Assembly (NCBI RefSeq): GCF_003752025.1
Contig: NZ_RJKR01000005.1
Coordinates: 186,001 to 250,000 of the forward strand
DNA length: 64,000 nucleotides
Reading direction: 5' to 3'
Source: Curtobacterium sp. PhB115
GTDB lineage: Bacteria; Actinomycetota; Actinomycetes; Actinomycetales; Microbacteriaceae
The position numbers and the translations under genes were made by a program. The notes under the pieces were generated by a model. That model saw only the letters and a program-made list of their open reading frames with translations, made no database searches and had not been told where the DNA came from. Positions 42,232 to 51,000 of this stretch are shown in pieces. Each line of letters opens with the position of its first letter. Position 1 is the first letter of the stretch.

Positions 42232-45200
42232 GCGCGTGACACCTCCACGGTCACCTTCGCACCGTCACCGACATCGGTGGTGGCGCCTGCCCCGAGGGGC
42301 ACGATCTCGACGCTCGTCGCCAGGGTCTCCCCCGCGATGAGCTGCTGGTGGGTGCGCACCGACGCGTCGGCGGCCTCGTCGACCCCGAGGGTCAGGGCGA
42401 TCCGGTCGCTGACGTCGAGGTCGGCGTCGCGACGGGCCTGCTGCACGGCACGGACGACGTCGCGGGCCAGCCCCTCGGCCTCGAGCTCGGGCGAGGTCAC
42501 GGTGTCGAGCACCACGAAGCCGCCCTCGTCGAGGAACGCCACGGCCACCGACGGGTCGGCGACGGTGAGGTCGAGCGTGTACTCGCCCTCGATCAGGTCG
42601 ACGCCGCCGACGGTGACGCCGGACTCGGTCGCGGTCCAGTCGCCCTTCTTGGCGGCCGGGATCACCTGCTGCACCTGCTTGCCGATGCGGGGGCCGGCGA
42701 CCCGGGCGTTGACGGTGAGCTTCCGCTCGATGCCGTACTGCGCCAGGGACTCCTCGGCCTGGGGTTCGAGGACGACCCGCTTGACGTTGAGTTCGTCGCG
42801 GAGGATGTCGGCGAACGGTTCGACCGCCGCCGGGTCCGGCACCACCAGGGTCAGCGTCGCGAGCGGCAGGCGGACGCGCTTGCCGGTCGCCTTGCGGAGC
42901 GCGAGGCCCTTCGAGGCGACGTCGCGGACCCGGTCCATCGCGTCGACGAGGGCATCGTCGGCGGGGAACTCGGCAGCGTCCGGGAAGTCCGTCAGGTGCA
43001 CGCTCCGACCACCGGTCAGGCCCTTCCAGATCTCCTCGGTGACGAGCGGGGCGAGCGGGGCCGCGACACGGGTGAGCGTCTCGAGCACCGTGTAGAGCGT
43101 GTCGAACGCGGCACGGGTCTCGAGGCCGGCGTCCGCGTCGGCGCCCGTCCAGAACTTGTCACGCGACCGGCGGACGTACCAGTTCGTCAGCACGTCGGCG
43201 AAGTCCCGCACGGCCTGGGCGGCGAGCGGTGTGTCGAGCGCGTCGAGGTGCGTGGTGACGTCCTCGACGAGCACCCGGGTCTTCGCGAGCAGGTACCGGT
43301 CGAGCACGTCGGTGCTGTCCGTGCGGCGGGTGGCCTGGTAGCCCTCCGGCCCGGAGGCGTTCGCGTACAGGGTGAAGAAGTAGTACGTCGACCACAGCGG
43401 GAGCATGAACTCGCGGACGCCCTGCCGGATGCCCTCTTCCGTGACGACGAGGTTGCCGCCGCGGATCACCGACGAGGACATCAGGAACCAGCGCATGGCG
43501 TCGGCCCCGTCGCGGTCGAAGACCTCGGAGACGTCCGGGTAGTTCCGGAGCGACTTCGACATCTTCTGGCCGTCCGAGCCGAGGACGATGCCGTGGCTGA
43601 TGACGTTCTTGAAAGCAGGCCGGTCGAACAGCGCCGTGGACAGCACGTGCATGACGTAGAACCAGCCGCGGGTCTGCCCGATGTACTCGACGATGAAGTC
43701 GGCCGGGTTGTGCGACTCGAACCACTCCCGGTTCTCGAACGGGTAGTGCACCTGGGCGTACGGCATCGACCCGGAGTCGAACCAGACGTCGAACACGTCG
43801 GTGATCCGGCGCATCGTCGAGTTCCCGGTCGGGTCGTCGGGGTTCGGGCGGGTCAGGTCGTCGATGAACGGGCGGTGCAGGTCGACGTCGCCGTCGGCGT
43901 TCCGGGGCAGGCGGCCGAAGTCGCGCTCGATGTCCTCGAGCGAGCCGTACACGTCGGTGCGCGGGTACTCCGGGTCGTCGGACTGCCACACCGGGATCGG
44001 CGTGCCGAAGTAGCGGTTGCGCGACACCGACCAGTCGATGGCGTTGCCGACCCACTTGCCGAACTGGCCGTCCTTGACGTTCTCCGGAACCCAGTTGATG
44101 TCCTGGTTGAGCTCGCCCATCCGGTCGCGGAAGTCGGTGACCCGGACGAACCACGACGACACGGCCTTGTAGATGAGGGGCTTCCGGCACCGCCAGCAGT
44201 GCGGGTAGCTGTGCTCGTACGACGCCTGGCGCAGCAGCCGACCGGCCTCGCGCACGGCCCGGGTGAGCGGCTTGTTGGCGTCCGACCAGAGCATGCCGGC
44301 GACCTCGCCGAACTGCGAGGTGAAGACACCGCCCTCGTCGAGGGAGAGGACGACCGGGATGCCCGCGGCAGCGCAGACGACCTGGTCGTCGGCGCCGTAG
44401 GCCGGAGCCTGGTGCACGATGCCGGTGCCCTCACCGGTCTCCACGTAGTCCGCGACGAGGATCCGCCAGGCGTTCTCCATGCCCTCGGCGTCGGCGAGGA
44501 AGTCGAACAGGCGCTCGTACTCGACGCCGTCGAGCTCCGCACCCGCCAGGGTGCGGACGACCGCGGCAGCGGCGTCCTCCGCCGTCTCGTAGCCGAGGTC
44601 CTTCGCGTAGGCGGCCACGGTGTCCGAAGCCAAGAGGTACGAGACGGAACCGGCGGCACCACCGTCAGCCGCGCCTCCAGGCCCGGCCGGCAGCACCACG
44701 TACGAGACCGCAGGCCCGACGGCCAGCGCGGCGTTCGTGGGCAGGGTCCAGGGGGTCGTCGTCCAGGCGAGCGCACGCACGCCGTCGAGCCCGAGCTCCG
44801 TGGCTCGAGCACCGTGCAGCGGGAAGGAGACCGTGACGGACTGGTCCTGGCGCATCTTGTAGACGTCGTCGTCCATGCGCAGCTCGTGGTTCGACAGCGG
44901 CGTCTGGTCGTTCCAGCAGTACGGCAGGACCCGGAAGCCCTCGTACGCCAGGTCCTTGTCCCAGAGCTGCTTCCACGCCCAGAGCACGCTCTCCATGAAC
45001 GTGACGTCGAGCGTCTTGTAGTCGTTCTCGAAGTCGACCCAGCGCGCCTGCCGGGTGACGTACTGCTGCCACTCGTCGGTGTACTGCAGCACGGACTTCT
45101 TGGCGGCGGCGTTGAAGACGTCGACGCCCATCTCGTCGATCTCGTGCTTCTCGGTGATGCCGAGCTGGCGCATCGCCTCGAGCTCGGCGGGCAGGCCGTG

Positions 45201-45482
45201 GGTGTCCCAGCCGAAGCGGCGGTGCACCTGCTTGCCGCGCATCGTCTGGTAGCGCGGGAAGACGTCCTTCGCGTAGCCGGTCAGCAGGTGCCCGTAGTGC
45301 GGCAGGCCGTTCGCGAACGGCGGGCCGTCGTAGAAGGTCCACTCATCGCAGCCCTGGCGTTGGTCGATGGACGCCTGGAACGTGTCGTCGCCCTTCCAGA
45401 AGGCGAGGATGCCCCGCTCGACGGCGGGGAACGACGGCGAGGGGACGACGCCATCGGCATCGGCGTTCAACGGGTACGGCAC
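42228..45482 (-). CDS. ileS: Isoleucyl-tRNA synthetase (type 2)
   Basis: The 1084-residue class I synthetase has HYGH at 62-65 in [16 protein letters not shown] and KMSKS at about 638. The editing domain ([11 protein letters not shown]), anticodon-binding domain and a C-terminal extension are present. The [12 protein letters not shown] form is typical of the eukaryote-like type 2 IleRS, which is less sensitive to mupirocin. The GTG at 45482 has AAGGAG 5 nt upstream. Expression is set by the T-box leader. It is the first gene of ileS-folC-DUF4233-ndk-dsbA-like. Confidence 0.97.
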   Translation of the reverse strand: MPYPLNADADGVVPSPSFPAVERGILAFWKGDDTFQASIDQRQGCDEWTFYDGPPFANGLPHYGHLLTGYAKDVFPRYQTMRGKQVHRRFGWDTHGLPAELEAMRQLGITEKHEIDEMGVDVFNAAAKKSVLQYTDEWQQYVTRQARWVDFENDYKTLDVTFMESVLWAWKQLWDKDLAYEGFRVLPYCWNDQTPLSNHELRMDDDVYKMRQDQSVTVSFPLHGARATELGLDGVRALAWTTTPWTLPTNAALAVGPAVSYVVLPAGPGGAADGGAAGSVSYLLASDTVAAYAKDLGYETAEDAAAAVVRTLAGAELDGVEYERLFDFLADAEGMENAWRILVADYVETGEGTGIVHQAPAYGADDQVVCAAAGIPVVLSLDEGGVFTSQFGEVAGMLWSDANKPLTRAVREAGRLLRQASYEHSYPHCWRCRKPLIYKAVSSWFVRVTDFRDRMGELNQDINWVPENVKDGQFGKWVGNAIDWSVSRNRYFGTPIPVWQSDDPEYPRTDVYGSLEDIERDFGRLPRNADGDVDLHRPFIDDLTRPNPDDPTGNSTMRRITDVFDVWFDSGSMPYAQVHYPFENREWFESHNPADFIVEYIGQTRGWFYVMHVLSTALFDRPAFKNVISHGIVLGSDGQKMSKSLRNYPDVSEVFDRDGADAMRWFLMSSSVIRGGNLVVTEEGIRQGVREFMLPLWSTYYFFTLYANASGPEGYQATRRTDSTDVLDRYLLAKTRVLVEDVTTHLDALDTPLAAQAVRDFADVLTNWYVRRSRDKFWTGADADAGLETRAAFDTLYTVLETLTRVAAPLAPLVTEEIWKGLTGGRSVHLTDFPDAAEFPADDALVDAMDRVRDVASKGLALRKATGKRVRLPLATLTLVVPDPAAVEPFADILRDELNVKRVVLEPQAEESLAQYGIERKLTVNARVAGPRIGKQVQQVIPAAKKGDWTATESGVTVGGVDLIEGEYTLDLTVADPSVAVAFLDEGGFVVLDTVTSPELEAEGLARDVVRAVQQARRDADLDVSDRIALTLGVDEAADASVRTHQQLIAGETLATSVEIVPLGAGATTDVGDGAKVTVEVSRA

Positions 45483-45494
45483 CGGGACTCCTTG

Positions 45495-45692
45495 TGGGTT
45501 CGCTCGATCTCCACGAGGACGGAGCACGCTCCGCGGTACCACCTCGCTTGCCACGCCGTGCTGTCCGCACGTCACGACCGCTCGTGTTCGGGTTCGGTGC
45601 GGCCCGGTCCGCCCGGTTCTACTGACGAGCCGCTCGCGCGGACCGCGTTCTTCCGGGAGCTCCCCGGTGATGGCCGGATCGACGCTCGTGTG
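45495..45692 (-). promoter_or_regulatory. T-box riboswitch of ileS
   Basis: The minus-strand leader contains the T-box core GGTGGTACCGCGG (45531-45543), followed by the paired GAGCGTGCTC and CGTCCTC typical of T-boxes. A specifier-hairpin region is present in which GGCCATCACCGGGGAGCTCC offers the Ile codon ATC (45669-45671; a second ATC lies at about 45678). No terminator T-run is present before the AAGGAG of ileS. Regulation is therefore expected at translation, as known for actinobacterial ileS T-boxes: uncharged tRNA-Ile frees the ribosome binding site. Confidence 0.93.
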
Positions 45693-45697
45693 ACACG

Positions 45698-45703
45698 AGT
45701 TTA
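45698..45703 (-). promoter_or_regulatory. -10 box of the ileS T-box transcript
   Basis: TAAACT on the minus strand, just before the first stem CTCGTG-T-CACACGAG of the leader. Confidence 0.6.
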
Positions 45704-45714
45704 GCGGACGGGAG

Positions 45715-45720
45715 CATGCT
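45715..45720 (+). promoter_or_regulatory. -10-like box of the CDF transporter gene
   Basis: CATGCT, 6 nt before the ATG at 45727; divergent from the ileS promoter. Confidence 0.35.
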
Positions 45721-45726
45721 GGAGTG

Positions 45727-46761
45727 ATGCCCGACGACTCTGCCTCCGGCGAACGCCCGGAGTCCTCCCTCACCGTCATCATCGCCTTCGGTGCGAACCT
45801 GCTCGTCGCGATCGCGAAGACCGTCGCGTCGCTCATCTCCGGGTCCGCATCCATGGTGGCCGAGGCGGCACACTCGTGGGCGGACACCGGGAACGAGATC
45901 TTCCTGCTCGTCGCCGAACGACGGGGTGCCCGGAAGCGCGACACGGCCCACCCGCTCGGGTACGGCCGCGAGACCTACATCTGGTCGATGTTCGCCGCGT
46001 TCGGCCTGTTCACGGCCGGTGCCATCGTGTCGATCTACCACGGCATCTCGGAGCTCGGGGACACCGGCCCGGCCGAGGACGTGACGCTCAACTACATCGT
46101 GCTGGCGCTGTCGTTCTGCCTCGAGGGCACGAGCTTCCTGCAGGCCTACCGTCAGGCGCACGGTGCCGCGACCAAGCGGAAGGTGCCGGTGCTTCGGCAC
46201 GTGCTGCAGTCGTCGAACCCGACCCTGCGCGCCGTGTTCGCCGAGGACGCCGCCGCGCTCATCGGCCTCGTCGTCGCGTTCCTCGGGGTGTTCCTGCACC
46301 AGATCACCGGCCTGGCGATCTTCGACGCGATCGGCTCGATCGCGATCGGCGTGCTGCTCGGGGTCGTCGCGATCATCCTGATCGACCGCAATCGCCGGTT
46401 CCTGCTCGGCGAGAGCACCTCGCCGGAGCTCGAGAACGCCGTGCTCGTCGAACTGCTCGGCCGGTCGCAGGTCGAGCGCGTCACGTACCTGCACCTGGAG
46501 TTCGTCGGGCCGTCCCGGGTGTACCTCGTCGCGGCGGTCGACCTGACCGGGAACGACACCGAGGAGCACGTCGCCGTGCGGCTGCGGGCGGTCGAGGCAT
46601 CGCTCGAGGAGAGCCCGTACATCGAGGAGGCCGTGCTCACCCTGAGCCTGCCGGGTGACGCCTCGCTGCGGCCGACCACGTCGGACGTGCCCGAGGTCGT
46701 GCGCGACGGGACGGTCGAGGATGTGTCGGCGGGTGGTGCGGGGACCCTGCGCACCGACTGA
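45727..46761 (+). CDS. Cation diffusion facilitator transporter
   Basis: The 344-residue protein has six membrane helices. The CDF metal site signatures are [16 protein letters not shown] (helix II; HxxxD-like) and [14 protein letters not shown] (helix V). [15 protein letters not shown] covers the family motif of helix III. Such transporters export Zn, Co, Mn or Fe using protons. The His-Asp/Glu-Asp set suggests Zn or a broader divalent range but does not prove it. The C-terminal ferredoxin-like domain (~205-300) is followed by a short acidic tail. Confidence 0.9.
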   Translation: MPDDSASGERPESSLTVIIAFGANLLVAIAKTVASLISGSASMVAEAAHSWADTGNEIFLLVAERRGARKRDTAHPLGYGRETYIWSMFAAFGLFTAGAIVSIYHGISELGDTGPAEDVTLNYIVLALSFCLEGTSFLQAYRQAHGAATKRKVPVLRHVLQSSNPTLRAVFAEDAAALIGLVVAFLGVFLHQITGLAIFDAIGSIAIGVLLGVVAIILIDRNRRFLLGESTSPELENAVLVELLGRSQVERVTYLHLEFVGPSRVYLVAAVDLTGNDTEEHVAVRLRAVEASLEESPYIEEAVLTLSLPGDASLRPTTSDVPEVVRDGTVEDVSAGGAGTLRTD

Positions 46762-46779
46762 GCGGCGGCGAATCGGGCG

Positions 46780-47379
46780 TCAGTGCGCGTCGAGGCCGGC
46801 GGTGACGGGGGTGAGCGCCGCGCCGACGTACTCGACGAGCGGGCGACGCCCCACACCGTCGCGGACCCACACCCCGAACCCCGCAGCGGCGGCCCCGAGC
46901 ATCGCGCCCGACACCGTCTGCGGCCAGAGCGACCCAGGCTGCTCCCCCGTGCGCGCGGCCACGAACGCCGCGACCGCCGCGTGCTGCGCCATCACCCGCA
47001 CGGCGACCCCGGCCACCAGCTCGGAGCCGATGCCCATCACCTCGGCCTGCGCGACGGCCCACGGCACCCGCTCGGGGTCGTGCGCCCGGGCGGCGGCGAG
47101 CAGGGCTTCCTCCACCGCACGCACCGCACTCGGTTCGGTCGAGGCCGCCAGGTGCGCCGGCAGCTCACGGACGGCGGCGTCGAGCTCGAGCCACATGACG
47201 TCGGACTTCGCCGTGAAGTAGTTGAAGAACGTGGCGCGGCTCACCCCGGCCCGCGCGGCGATCTGGTCCACGGTGGTGCGGCCGTACCCCTGCTCGAGGA
47301 AGAGCTCGGCGGCGGCGTCGGCGAGCACGTCCGCGCTCGATCGTCGGGGGCGCCCACCTCGGCGGATCGGTTCGTCCAT
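46780..47379 (-). CDS. TetR family regulator
   Basis: The 199-residue protein has the TetR helix-turn-helix TTVDQIAARAGVSRATFFNYFTAKSDV (two parts, ~35-62) and an all-helical ligand domain. Only 32 bp separate its ATG from the start of the divergent peptide ABC operon. It is therefore the likely regulator of that operon and of itself. I see no clear palindrome in that short gap. Confidence 0.92.
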   Translation of the reverse strand: MDEPIRRGGRPRRSSADVLADAAAELFLEQGYGRTTVDQIAARAGVSRATFFNYFTAKSDVMWLELDAAVRELPAHLAASTEPSAVRAVEEALLAAARAHDPERVPWAVAQAEVMGIGSELVAGVAVRVMAQHAAVAAFVAARTGEQPGSLWPQTVSGAMLGAAAAGFGVWVRDGVGRRPLVEYVGAALTPVTAGLDAH

Positions 47380-47396
47380 GGGCCCCAGTAAACCGC

Positions 47397-47402
47397 TAGA
47401 CT
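47397..47402 (+). promoter_or_regulatory. -10 box of the peptide ABC operon
   Basis: TAGACT, 9 nt before the ATG at 47412, in the 32-bp gap shared with the tetR gene. Confidence 0.45.
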
Positions 47403-47411
47403 CGTCCAGCC

Positions 47412-49031
47412 ATGATCTTGGACTCAGTACAGAAAACCGTCGCCGCCGTCGCGAGCGCCACCGCCGTCGTCCTCGTCCTCGCCGCGTGCAGCGGTGCGGG
47501 GACGACCACCACGAGCAGCGAGCCGGTCAACGGCGGGACCCTGACGTACGCCTCCGGCGACGCCGAGCCCACCTGCCTCGACCCGCACGTCGGCGGCAAC
47601 TACCCGCAGGCGCTCCTGGCGACGCAGTACATCGAGGAGCTCGTCGGGCTCGAGGACGGCAAGCCGACCCCCGAGCTCGCGACGAAGTGGACCACGAGCG
47701 ACGACGGGAAGACCCTGACGTTCACGCTCCGCGACGATGTCTCCTTCACCGACGGCACCCCGTTCGACGCCGCCGCCGTCGTGGCGAACATCGAGCACGT
47801 GCAGGACCCGGCCACCGCATCGAGCACCGGGTACCTCGCGCTGCAGTCGATCACGAAGGCGACCGCCACCGACGACCACACCGTGACGCTCACCCTGAGC
47901 CGTCCGGACAGCGCGCTGCTCGAGTCGTTCTCACAGCCCTGGGTCGGCATGGAGTCCCCGAAGGCCCTCGAGCGCAAGCAGGCGACGAACTGCGAGTCGC
48001 CCGTCGGCACCGGCCCCTTCGAGGTCACCGGCTGGAAGCACGGCGACCGCGTCACCCTGACGAAGAACAGCGAGTACTGGGGGAAGACGAAGCCGCGCCT
48101 GTCCGGGATCACGTGGCGCTTCCTGCCCGACTCGACCTCGCGGTACGCCGCGCTGCAGTCCGGACAGGTCGACGTGATCGACAACGCCCAGCCCGACCAG
48201 CTCAAGGCGGCGTCGTCGAAGGGGTCGATCCGCGACCTCGACGCCCCACGCCCCGGCGCCTCGAACCGGCTCGAGCTCAACTCCGGCCACGGCGTCTTCC
48301 GCGACCAGGCGGTCCGCCAGGCGTTCATCGCCGGAGCCGAGATCGACCCCGGCCTGCAGTCGCTGTTCCTCGGCACCGCGAAGCGCTCGTACTCGGTGCT
48401 CTCCAGTGCCGAACCGCTGGCCTACTCGGAGAAGAGCCGGTTCGACTACTCGCCGAAGAAGGCGGAGCAGCTGCTCGACGACGCCGGGTGGAAGGTCGGG
48501 TCCGACGGCATCCGCGAGAAGGACGGCCAGCAGCTCACCGTGACGTTCCCGGTCTCGACGAACCAGTCGGTCCCCGCCGAACGCAGCCTGTTCCAGCAGA
48601 TCCAGGCATCCGAGAAGGCCGTCGGCTTCAAGGTGGTGCTCGACGAGCTCGACCTCTCCAGCTGGTACGCCGCCCTCGCTGCGAACGAGTACGACGTCGT
48701 CAGCGCCCCGTACACGAAGGTCGGCCCGGACGTCCTGCGCATCCTGTACGACAGCGCGAGCATCACGCCGGCACCGTCCGGGTACTTCGCGAACCTCGCC
48801 CAGCTCGACGACCCGGCGCTCGACGACCTGCTCGAACAAGCCGCCCGGACCTCCGACGCCGACGAGCGCGCCGACCTCTACGAGCAGGCGCAGAAGACGA
48901 TCCTGGCGAGCGACACCGTGCTGCCGCTCTACGACCAGCAGAACCACTTCCTGGTGCGGTCCGCCGTGCACGGCATCTCCACCACCTCGGTGTCCACGCC
49001 GTGGTTCGGCACGGCCTGGATCGACCGCTGA
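47412..49031 (+). CDS. Peptide ABC transporter substrate-binding lipoprotein
   Basis: The 539-residue family 5 solute-binding protein has a lipoprotein signal peptide with lipobox LAAC (Cys26). The motif GGTLTYASGDAEPTCLDPHV opens the mature part, followed by LRDDVSFTDGTPFDAAAVVANIE (two parts). Members bind oligopeptides, nickel or similar ligands. The cysteine in EPTCLDPH and another in TNCESPVG may pair. First gene of a four-gene import operon; the permease starts 6 bp after the stop. Confidence 0.93.
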   Translation: MILDSVQKTVAAVASATAVVLVLAACSGAGTTTTSSEPVNGGTLTYASGDAEPTCLDPHVGGNYPQALLATQYIEELVGLEDGKPTPELATKWTTSDDGKTLTFTLRDDVSFTDGTPFDAAAVVANIEHVQDPATASSTGYLALQSITKATATDDHTVTLTLSRPDSALLESFSQPWVGMESPKALERKQATNCESPVGTGPFEVTGWKHGDRVTLTKNSEYWGKTKPRLSGITWRFLPDSTSRYAALQSGQVDVIDNAQPDQLKAASSKGSIRDLDAPRPGASNRLELNSGHGVFRDQAVRQAFIAGAEIDPGLQSLFLGTAKRSYSVLSSAEPLAYSEKSRFDYSPKKAEQLLDDAGWKVGSDGIREKDGQQLTVTFPVSTNQSVPAERSLFQQIQASEKAVGFKVVLDELDLSSWYAALAANEYDVVSAPYTKVGPDVLRILYDSASITPAPSGYFANLAQLDDPALDDLLEQAARTSDADERADLYEQAQKTILASDTVLPLYDQQNHFLVRSAVHGISTTSVSTPWFGTAWIDR

Positions 49032-49036
49032 CGCAG

Positions 49037-50110
49037 ATGGGCTGGGTCTGGTGGGCCGTCCGACGGCTCGCGGGCGGCATCGGCGTGCTCTGGGCCGTCG
49101 CGACGATCGTGTTCGTCGCGATCCGGCTCATCCCCGGCGACCCGGCCCTCGCGATCCTCGGCGGGCCGGGGTCCCAGGCCTCGGCGGAGGCCGTCGCCCA
49201 GGTCCGGCACGAGTACGGCCTCGACCAACCGGTGCTCGTGCAGTACGCGGTGTTCCTCGGCCGGCTCGCGACCGGGCAGCTCGGGGACTCGTACGCGTTC
49301 CGCACCCCGGTCGCGACGCTCCTCGGCCAGCAGCTGCCCGTCACGCTGACCCTGGCGGTGGCCGGGCTGCTCGTCGCCTGGGTCCTGGCGATCGTCGCCG
49401 CCTGGTGGTCGACGCAGCGCGGACGCGTCGCCGCGGGGCTGACCAGCGCGTTGAGCGTGACGGCGAGCGTGATGCCGCACTTCTGGCTCGGCAGCGTGCT
49501 CATCGTCGTGTTCGCCAGCGCACTCGGATGGGTGCCCGCGGTCAGTGACGGCACCGCACGGGGCTGGGTGCTGCCGGTGGTCACCGTCGCCGTCCCGGTC
49601 GCGGGGTACCTCGCCGAGACGGTGCGGGACGGGGTCGTCGACGCGCAGCGGTCCGCGTTCGCGCTCGCCGCGCGGGGGCGTGGTGAGACGCGCTTCGGGC
49701 TCTTCTGGCGGCACCTGCTCCGGCACGCCGCCCTGCCCGGGATCGCACTGTCCGCCTGGGCGTTCGGGTCCCTCGTGTCCGGGGCGGTCGTCGTCGAGTC
49801 GGTGTTCGCGCTGCCCGGCATCGGCCGCGCCCTCGTCACCGCGGTGACGCAGCGGGACATGCCCCTCGTCGCGGGCATCGCCCTGGTCTCGGCTGCGGCG
49901 TACGTCGTCGTGCTCGCGGTCGCCGACCTCGTCGAACGGGCGGTCGACCCGCGCAGCGGGGGCGCAGGCAGCGGAGGCCCGCGCACCGGGGGCGCACGCA
50001 CCGGAGGCCCGCGCACCGGACGCCCACGCCTCGGACGCCTACGCACCGGTGGCGCGCGCACGCGAGCCGACCAGCGCCGTGGGCCCAGCCACGAGGCGGA
50101 GGCACGATGA
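49037..50110 (+). CDS. Peptide ABC transporter permease (DppB type)
   Basis: The 357-residue membrane protein has the DppB opening (IVFVAIRLIPGDPA), six helices and an EAA loop (AFALAARGRGETRFGLFWRH). The last ~45 residues are an unusual Gly/Arg/Thr-rich repeat tail (GGPRTGGARTGGPRTGRPR), encoded by a 12-15-bp DNA repeat at 49962-50060. It is not part of the fold. It overlaps the next permease by 4 bp. Confidence 0.92.
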   Translation: MGWVWWAVRRLAGGIGVLWAVATIVFVAIRLIPGDPALAILGGPGSQASAEAVAQVRHEYGLDQPVLVQYAVFLGRLATGQLGDSYAFRTPVATLLGQQLPVTLTLAVAGLLVAWVLAIVAAWWSTQRGRVAAGLTSALSVTASVMPHFWLGSVLIVVFASALGWVPAVSDGTARGWVLPVVTVAVPVAGYLAETVRDGVVDAQRSAFALAARGRGETRFGLFWRHLLRHAALPGIALSAWAFGSLVSGAVVVESVFALPGIGRALVTAVTQRDMPLVAGIALVSAAAYVVVLAVADLVERAVDPRSGGAGSGGPRTGGARTGGPRTGRPRLGRLRTGGARTRADQRRGPSHEAEAR

Positions 50111-51000
50111 GCGGCATCGCCGAGCCGAGCCTCCAGGCCGGTGGTCCCAGCCGCCCGCCCGTCGCAGGCCTCCGACACCCCCACGCGCTCACGGTGCCCG
50201 CCGTCGTGGCGGGGGTCGTCGTCCTGCTCGCCGTCGTCGCGGCGGCCTGGCCAGCGGTCCTCGGCGGCGCCGACCCACTCGCGGTGCACCCAGCCGATGC
50301 CCTCCAGCCCCCCGGTGCCGCACACCCGTTCGGCACCGACGAGTCCGGGCGCGACGTCCTGGCGCGGGTCGTCGCCGGCACCCGCGCATCTCTGGTGGTC
50401 GGCGTCGTCGCGACCCTGGTCGGCGGCGGGACCGGCGTCGTGCTCGGGGTCGTCGCCGGCCTCGGTGCGGGTGCCGGTCGGGTCGGCAGGCTCCTCGACG
50501 CGGTGATCGGCCGCGTCACCGAGGTCGCCTTCGCCCTGCCGCTGCTCCTCGTCGCCCTCGTCGTCATCGCCGTCACCGGCCCCGGTCCGGTCCCCGCGAT
50601 GCTCGCCGTCGGGTTCGCCACCGCGCCCGGCTACGCCCGGATCGTCCGGGGGCTCGTCCGTGCGGCGCGCGGATCCCAGGTGGTCGAGACGGCCGTCGTC
50701 CTCGGCCGCTCCCCCGCCCGCATCCTGCTCCGACACGTCCTGCCGACCGCGCTCTGGCCCGTCGTCGCCGTCGGCACGCTCGGCGTCGGGCAGGCGATCG
50801 TGTGGGCCTCGGCACTGAGCTACCTCGGCGTCGGCACGCCACCACCCGCTCCCGAGTGGGGCGCGATGCTCGCCGACGGCCGGACCTACCTGCAGACCGC
50901 ACCGTGGATGAGCACCTTCCCCGGGCTCGCCATCGTGGTGCTCGCGACCGCCGTCACCGTGCTCGGTCGCGCGATCCGACGAACAGGAGTCACGCGATGA
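50107..51000 (+). CDS. Peptide ABC transporter permease (DppC type)
   Basis: The 297-residue protein has the DppC features: HPFGTDESGRDVLARVVAG, about six membrane helices and an EAA loop (ETAVVLGRSPARILLRHVLP). It pairs with the DppB-type permease. It overlaps both neighbours by 4 bp (ATGA). Confidence 0.94.
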   Translation: MSGIAEPSLQAGGPSRPPVAGLRHPHALTVPAVVAGVVVLLAVVAAAWPAVLGGADPLAVHPADALQPPGAAHPFGTDESGRDVLARVVAGTRASLVVGVVATLVGGGTGVVLGVVAGLGAGAGRVGRLLDAVIGRVTEVAFALPLLLVALVVIAVTGPGPVPAMLAVGFATAPGYARIVRGLVRAARGSQVVETAVVLGRSPARILLRHVLPTALWPVVAVGTLGVGQAIVWASALSYLGVGTPPPAPEWGAMLADGRTYLQTAPWMSTFPGLAIVVLATAVTVLGRAIRRTGVTR

